Assembly (NCBI GenBank): GCA_963840535.1
Contig: CAWIZJ010000007.1
Span: 1-64,000 of the forward strand
Source of the DNA: VAZQ01 sp963840535
Lineage (GTDB): Bacteria; Pseudomonadota; Alphaproteobacteria; Rhizobiales; Xanthobacteraceae
Length of the DNA stretch: 64,000 nt
Reading direction: 5' to 3'
Below are positions 59,819-64,000 of the stretch, in pieces. Positions within the stretch are counted from its first letter, which is position 1. Each line of letters starts with the position of its first letter. A program made the position numbers and the translations under genes. The notes under the pieces are model-generated. The model had not been told where the DNA came from and searched no databases. It worked only from the letters and a program-made list of their open reading frames with translations.

Positions 59819-60946
59819 ATGGTCTCGCAGCCCGAAGCCTCGCAGCGGATCGCCCGCCTGACGCCGCTCGACGACGTGCTCGCCTGCATCGACGCGCAGG
59901 TCGAGCCGGTGGCGCCGCGCACCGCCGACCTGTCCGTCGCGTACGGACTGACCCTGGCCGACGGATCTCGTCATCCCTGCTCCGGCTCCGCCGGCGTCGC
60001 TCGCGCTGCGCGACGGCTGGGCGGTGAGATCCGAGCTCACCGCCGATGCGGGCACCTATGCGCCGGCGCCGCTCCCCTCCGCCGTGCGGGTCGATGTCGG
60101 CGATCCGCTTCCGGCGGGTGCCGATGCGGTCGCGCCGCTCGATGCGGTGACGATCCGCGACGGGGTGGCGCAGACGCTGATGCCGCTGGGTCCCGGCGAA
60201 GGCGTGCTGCCGCGCGGCGGCGATGCCGGCCGCGGACGCAATGCTGCCGGCAGGTCGGCGCCTCGGCCGCCTGCAGCTCGCCTTGCTTGCGGCCGCGGGC
60301 GTGACCGCAGTGCGCCTGCGCGCGCCGCGCGTGCGGCTGGCGCGCGCCCGGCCCGGTGATCCCGTGATCGATGCCGCCGTCGATTGCATTGCCGATGCGA
60401 TCCGGTCGGCGGGCGGCGTGGTCGGCTTCGGCGAGCCCGGCCAGGGCGTCGAGCATGCATTGAGCGATCGCGAGGTGGACGCCGTCGTCGTCATCGGCGG
60501 CACCGGCAGTGGACGCAGCGACGCCACCGTCCGGACACTGGCGTCGATCGGAGCGGTGATCGTGCACGGGGTCGGCCTGCTGCCGGGCGAAACGAGTGCG
60601 TTCGGCAAGGTCGGCGCACGTCCGGTGCTGGCCCTGCCCGGGCGGCTCGATGCCGCAGCGGCGGCCTGGCACATGCTCGGACGCACGTTGCTGGCGCGGT
60701 TGGCGGACAGTCGGGAACCACCGAGCTGGCGGACGGCCAAGCTCACCCACAAGGTCACCTCCAGCGTCGGCCTCGCGGAGCTGGTGCCGGTTCGGTTGGA
60801 GGGCGAAACGGCCCGGCCCTTGCCCATAGCCTCGGGCTATGTGCCGCTCTCGTCGCTCGCGCTCGGCCGATGGCTGGGTTCTGGTGAGAGCCGGGAGCGA
60901 AGGCTACCCGGCGGGGACCGAGGTCGTGATAAGACCCTGGCCATGA
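59819..60946 (+). pseudogene. MoeA-like molybdopterin-binding protein (several frameshifts)
   Basis: The N-part begins RIARLTPLDDVLACIDAQVE at 59819. The next frame (60024-60359) has YAPAPLPSAVRVDVGDPLPA and LMPLGPGEGVLPRGGDA; the third (from 60223) has LQLALLAAAGVTAVRLRAPR, VDAVVVIGGTGSGRSDATV and HGVGLLPGETSAFGKVGARP, the MPT-binding MoCF fold. Shifts occur near 59965, 60230 and 60875. After the last, the correct end reads VRAGSEGYPAGTEVVIRPWP with TGA at 60944-60946 overlapping the next ATG. As sequenced, the shift instead reads through into the next gene. A TATAAT lies at 59800-59805, between repeat C and the start. Confidence 0.8.
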
Positions 60947-62949
60947 CTTCATGTTTCATGACTGCACGTTTCGAAGCGGGATCAGCCGAGCAGGATCTCA
61001 TCGCCGCAATCCGTCGCGCGGCGCGGCAGGAGCAATTCCTCGAAGTGGTCTCCGCCGAGGAGGCGCGCGCGCGCTTTGCGCAGCACATCGACCTGTCGCC
61101 GCTTGCCGCGGAAACGGTCGCGCTTTCGCAGGCGCACGGCCGCGTGCTCGCCCATGACGTGATCGCACCGATCGACGTGCCGCCGTTCGATCGCGCCAAT
61201 GTCGATGGCTTTGCGCTGCGGTCCGCCGATACGGTCGCCGCAGGCGCAGGCGAGGTGCCGCGGCTTGTTCTCAACGGCGAGGTGATCGTGTGCGGGCACC
61301 CGCCGGCGCTCGAGGTCGCCGCGGGCTCCGCCACCACCATCGCGACCGGCGGCGTCGTGCCGCGCGGAGCCGACGCGGTGATCATGGTCGAGCATACCGA
61401 GCTGGTCGACGACGGCGCATCGCCGGCGATCGATGTGCGCCGCGCCGTCGCACCGGGACAGTTCGTCTCCTATGCCGGCTCCGACATCGCTCGTGGCGAG
61501 GTGGTGCTGCGCAGGCGCAGCGCGATCTCCTCGCGCGAGATCGGCATGCTCGCGGCCTGCGGCATCGCAGCGGTCGAGGTGATCCGTCGGCCCAAGGTGG
61601 CGGTGCTGTCGACCGGCGACGAGCTTGCCGCGCCGGGCGGCGTGCTCGGACCCGCGCGGGTCTACGACAGCAACGGCGCCATCATTGCGGCGGCCGTGAC
61701 GGAAGCCGGCGGCGAGCCGGTCGCCCTGGGGGCGTTTCCGGACAATGAAGCCGCGCTCGAGCGCGCGGTGCGCGGCGCACTGGCAGCCTGCGACCTGGTC
61801 GTGCTCTCCGGCGGCACCTCGAAGGGCGCCGGCGATCTCTCCCACCGCATCATCTCGAAGCTCGGCGCTCCCGGCATTCTCGTCCACGGCGTGGCGCTCA
61901 AGCCGGGCAAGCCGCTCTGTCTCGCCGCAATCGAGGGCAAGCCGCTGGTGGTGCTGCCCGGGTTTCCCACCTCGGCGATCTTCACCTTCCACGCCTTCGT
62001 CGCGCCGGTGATCCGAGCCCGCGCCGGCCTGCCGCCCGAGGCGGCGCGCGTGATCGAGGCCGACGTGCCGGTGCGGATCGTCTCCGAGCTCGGCCGCAAG
62101 GAATTCGCACTGGTGGCGCTGGTCGCCGGCGATGAGCGGCCGGTCGCGTTTCCGACCGCCAAGGGTTCCGGCGCCGTGTCGAGCTTCTCCCAGGCCGACG
62201 GCTTCCTGGAGATCGATGCACTCGCGCCCGCGCTCGACGCCGGTACGCGTGCGCGCGTCACCCTCATCGGGCAGGCCGCGGCGTTGCCCGATCTCGTGGT
62301 CATGGGCAGTCACGACGTCGCGCTCGACGTCGTGCTCGGTGCGCTCGCCGACCGGGGGCTCACGGCCCGCACCATCGCGGTCGGCAGCATGGGTGGCGTT
62401 ACCGCCGCCGAGCGCGGCGAATGCGACCTCGCGCCGGTGCATCTCGTCGATCCCGCAAGCGGCATCTACAACGCGCATCTGGTGCGTCCGGGCCTCATGC
62501 TGGTGAAGGGCTGGCAGCGCATGCAGGGCTTCGTGCACCGGCGGGATGACGCGCGGTTTGCCGGACGCAGCTTGCAGGCGGCGCTGGCGGCGGCGTTGGA
62601 CGATCCGCAGTGCCTGATGGTCAGCCGCAATGCCGGGGCCGGCACGCGGGTGCTGATCGATGCCTTGCTCGCGGGTGCGCGCCCTGCCGGCTACAGCAAC
62701 CAGCCGCGCTCGCACAACGCGGTGGCCGCCGCGGTGGCGCAGGGCCGGGCGGATTGGGGCATCGCGATCGAGCCGGTCGCGCGTCTCTACGGGCTCGGTT
62801 TCATTGCGGTTGCACCCGAGGATTATGATTTCCTGCTGGTCGAAAGCCGCCGCGACCGCCCGGCCGTGCAGGCGTTCCTTGCCGCATTGCGCGACGAGAC
62901 CGTGCGCGGGAAAGTCCGTGCGCTCGGCATGCGGCCGGCGCAGGCGTGA
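60943..62949 (+). CDS. MoeA fused to a periplasmic-binding-protein-like domain
   Basis: 668 residues from the ATG at 60943 (or 60958). The MoeA half has DVPPFDRANVDGFALRSADT, ATGGVVPRGADAVIMVEHTE, GMLAACGIAAVEVIRRPKVA and VLSGGTSKGAGDLSHRII, then PGFPTSAIFTFHAFVAPVI. From about residue 445 follows a PBP-like domain: VVMGSHDVALDVVLGALADR, GSMGGVTAAERGECDLAPVH and RNAGAGTRVLIDALLAGARP. MoeA inserts Mo (or W) into molybdopterin; the fused domain resembles molybdate/small-ligand binding proteins but has no export signal. It overlaps the upstream MoeA-like gene. Confidence 0.88.
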   Translation: MTSCFMTARFEAGSAEQDLIAAIRRAARQEQFLEVVSAEEARARFAQHIDLSPLAAETVALSQAHGRVLAHDVIAPIDVPPFDRANVDGFALRSADTVAAGAGEVPRLVLNGEVIVCGHPPALEVAAGSATTIATGGVVPRGADAVIMVEHTELVDDGASPAIDVRRAVAPGQFVSYAGSDIARGEVVLRRRSAISSREIGMLAACGIAAVEVIRRPKVAVLSTGDELAAPGGVLGPARVYDSNGAIIAAAVTEAGGEPVALGAFPDNEAALERAVRGALAACDLVVLSGGTSKGAGDLSHRIISKLGAPGILVHGVALKPGKPLCLAAIEGKPLVVLPGFPTSAIFTFHAFVAPVIRARAGLPPEAARVIEADVPVRIVSELGRKEFALVALVAGDERPVAFPTAKGSGAVSSFSQADGFLEIDALAPALDAGTRARVTLIGQAAALPDLVVMGSHDVALDVVLGALADRGLTARTIAVGSMGGVTAAERGECDLAPVHLVDPASGIYNAHLVRPGLMLVKGWQRMQGFVHRRDDARFAGRSLQAALAAALDDPQCLMVSRNAGAGTRVLIDALLAGARPAGYSNQPRSHNAVAAAVAQGRADWGIAIEPVARLYGLGFIAVAPEDYDFLLVESRRDRPAVQAFLAALRDETVRGKVRALGMRPAQA

Positions 62950-63070
62950 GCCGGGCCTTTCGGTCGATATGGCCTGCTTTCCCGACCGGCCGCAGGAACC
63001 AGGGTGCGAGAATGACGATTGCGAGTAGGACGTGGAGCCGCGCAGTCGGCATGATCGGGACGGGTCGGTG

Positions 63071-64000
63071 ATGGCGAGCACCCCGCTGCGGCTCTTGGTG
63101 GCCTTTTCCTGTGTGCTGGCGGCGCCCGGTGCCGCGCATGCGCAGCTGCGCGGCCACGGGGGACCGGTGCGCGCGCTGGCGATCTCGCCGGATGGGACGC
63201 AGGCGGTTTCCGGCAGCTTCGACAGTTCCGCGATCCGCTGGTCGCTGGAGCGTAACGCCGCCGAGCAGGTGCTGCGCTTTCACGAAGGCGCGGTCAATGC
63301 GGCAGCCTTCCTGGCGGACGGCCGCGTCGCGTCGAGCGGCGAGGATGCGCGCATCGCGATCTGGCATCCCGGCGAGCCGCGGCCCGCGCTGGTGCTCGAG
63401 GGTCACAAGGCGCCGGTGGTCGCGCTCGCACTCTCGCCCGACGGCAGCATGCTGGCATCGGCGTCCTGGGACCACAGCGCTCGCGTGTGGCCGCTCGCGG
63501 GCGGCAGTGCCGCGGGTGATCGAGGGTCACCAGCAGAACGTCAACGGGGTCGCCTTCACACCGGATGGCCGTGCGCTGGTCACCGCCGGCTACGACGCGA
63601 CCGTGCGCATCTCCCCGCTCGGCGATGGACCGGCCGTGGTGGCGACGCTGCCTTCGCCGTTGAACACGGTGGCAGTCGCGCCCGACGGCGAGATCGTCTG
63701 CGCGGGTGCCGACGGCAAGGTCTACGTGCTGTCCGCCGCGGGCGATCTGCAGGGGGAGATCGAAGCCGGTCCGACGCCGGTCATTGCGGTTGCCGTGTCG
63801 GGCGATGGCCGCCTGATCGCTGCCGCCGGCGTGCGCGGCTCGGTTGCCATCATCGACCGCGTGGCGCGCAGGCTCGAGCGCACCCTGGTCGGGCCTGGAT
63901 TGCCGGTGTGGTCGGTCGCTTTTGCTCCCGATCGCCGCACGCTGCTCACCGGCGGCACCGACCGCATGGTCCGGCGCTGGGATGCGGTCAGCGGGGAGCC
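63071..64000 (+). pseudogene. Exported WD40-repeat protein, frameshifted and cut by the window edge
   Basis: A signal peptide (LRLLVAFSCVLAAPGAAHA) leads into WD40 blades: GHGGPVRALAISPDGTQAVS, HEGAVNAAAFLADGRVASSG, GHKAPVVALALSPDGSMLAS. Near 63500 the frame shifts by one base; the next frame continues VIEGHQQNVNGVAFTPDGRA, LVTAGYDATVRI and later PVWSVAFAPDRRTLLTGGTD up to base 64000. Similar proteins in this group end in a cytochrome c domain, which would be beyond the edge; not seen here. Confidence 0.75.

Noticed and set aside
1..64000. CRISPR array, rRNA operon, intact IS element or replication origin
   Set aside because: No regularly spaced repeats with spacers, no rRNA sequence, no transposase gene and no DnaA-box cluster were recognised.

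Overview
This 64 kb window looks like the chromosome of a GC-rich alphaproteobacterium of the order Hyphomicrobiales, most like the Bradyrhizobium/Xanthobacteraceae group. The grounds are the order ffh-rpsP-rimM-trmD-rplS-leuC with leuD, leuB and asd further along, an sdhCDAB operon, several solute-binding proteins without transporters, small lineage-type secreted proteins, and intergenic palindromes of a kind I associate with that group. No sequence search was run; the placement is from recognition of families and gene order.

Layout. (1) 1-5607: right end of an integrated element read leftwards, with a tyrosine integrase next to the 3' end of a tRNA-Ser(CGA) gene, small genes, an excisionase-like HTH protein and a P4-type primase-polymerase/helicase. 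Almost every gene carries single-base frameshifts. (2) 5608-11149: tRNA-Ser(CGA), then a second element of about 5.45 kb with visibly lower GC (decayed integrase, intact AraC regulator, frameshifted Crp/Fnr regulator, frameshifted HlyD adaptor). It appears to have entered the same tRNA gene in the anticodon loop. A 16-bp core (5658-5673) recurs at 11110-11125, followed by a displaced, truncated tRNA-Ser 5' half. (3) 11496-13522: two tandem ABC-type solute-binding proteins. (4) 13561-20904: a membrane-lipid island with LpxH-like phosphatase, GT21 ceramide-glucosyltransferase-like enzyme, phosphatidylserine decarboxylase, membrane-anchored class III aminotransferase, Mpo1-like membrane protein, PmtA-like methyltransferase and GT4 glycosyltransferase. 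(5) 21008-26676: a NitT/TauT-type binding protein, a short KdpD-like kinase with KdpE-like regulator, a two-subunit TPP decarboxylase and a Bug-type binding protein. (6) 26900-32207: ffh to leuC. (7) 32211-48182: leuD, leuB and asd interleaved with accessory genes, including methanethiol oxidase, SorAB-type sulfite dehydrogenase, a second SUOX-fold molybdoenzyme with its cytochrome b, NDH-2 and a CoA-ester lyase. (8) 48372-54172: mesaconyl-CoA hydratase-like protein, LysR regulator and sdhCDAB. (9) 54249-64000: deaminase, cupins, MetE-like protein, quinone oxidoreductase, tusA, two MoeA-like genes (the second fused to a periplasmic-binding-protein-like domain) and a WD40 protein running off the edge.

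Themes. Sulfur and molybdenum recur: SBP56, SorAB, a YedY-like pair, TusA and MoeA proteins. The CoA-ester lyase and the mesaconyl-CoA hydratase-like gene point to the ethylmalonyl-CoA or a related pathway. The strongest candidates for something undescribed are the seven-gene lipid island and the anticodon-loop integration that rebuilt tRNA-Ser with a foreign 5' half. Also notable is a family of intergenic repeats all bounded by CTAGTG...CACTAG; one supplies a gene's stop codon and another lies 7 bp from a start codon.

Limits: frameshifts cluster in the two elements but also occur in several chromosomal genes, so true decay cannot be separated from assembly error without reads.
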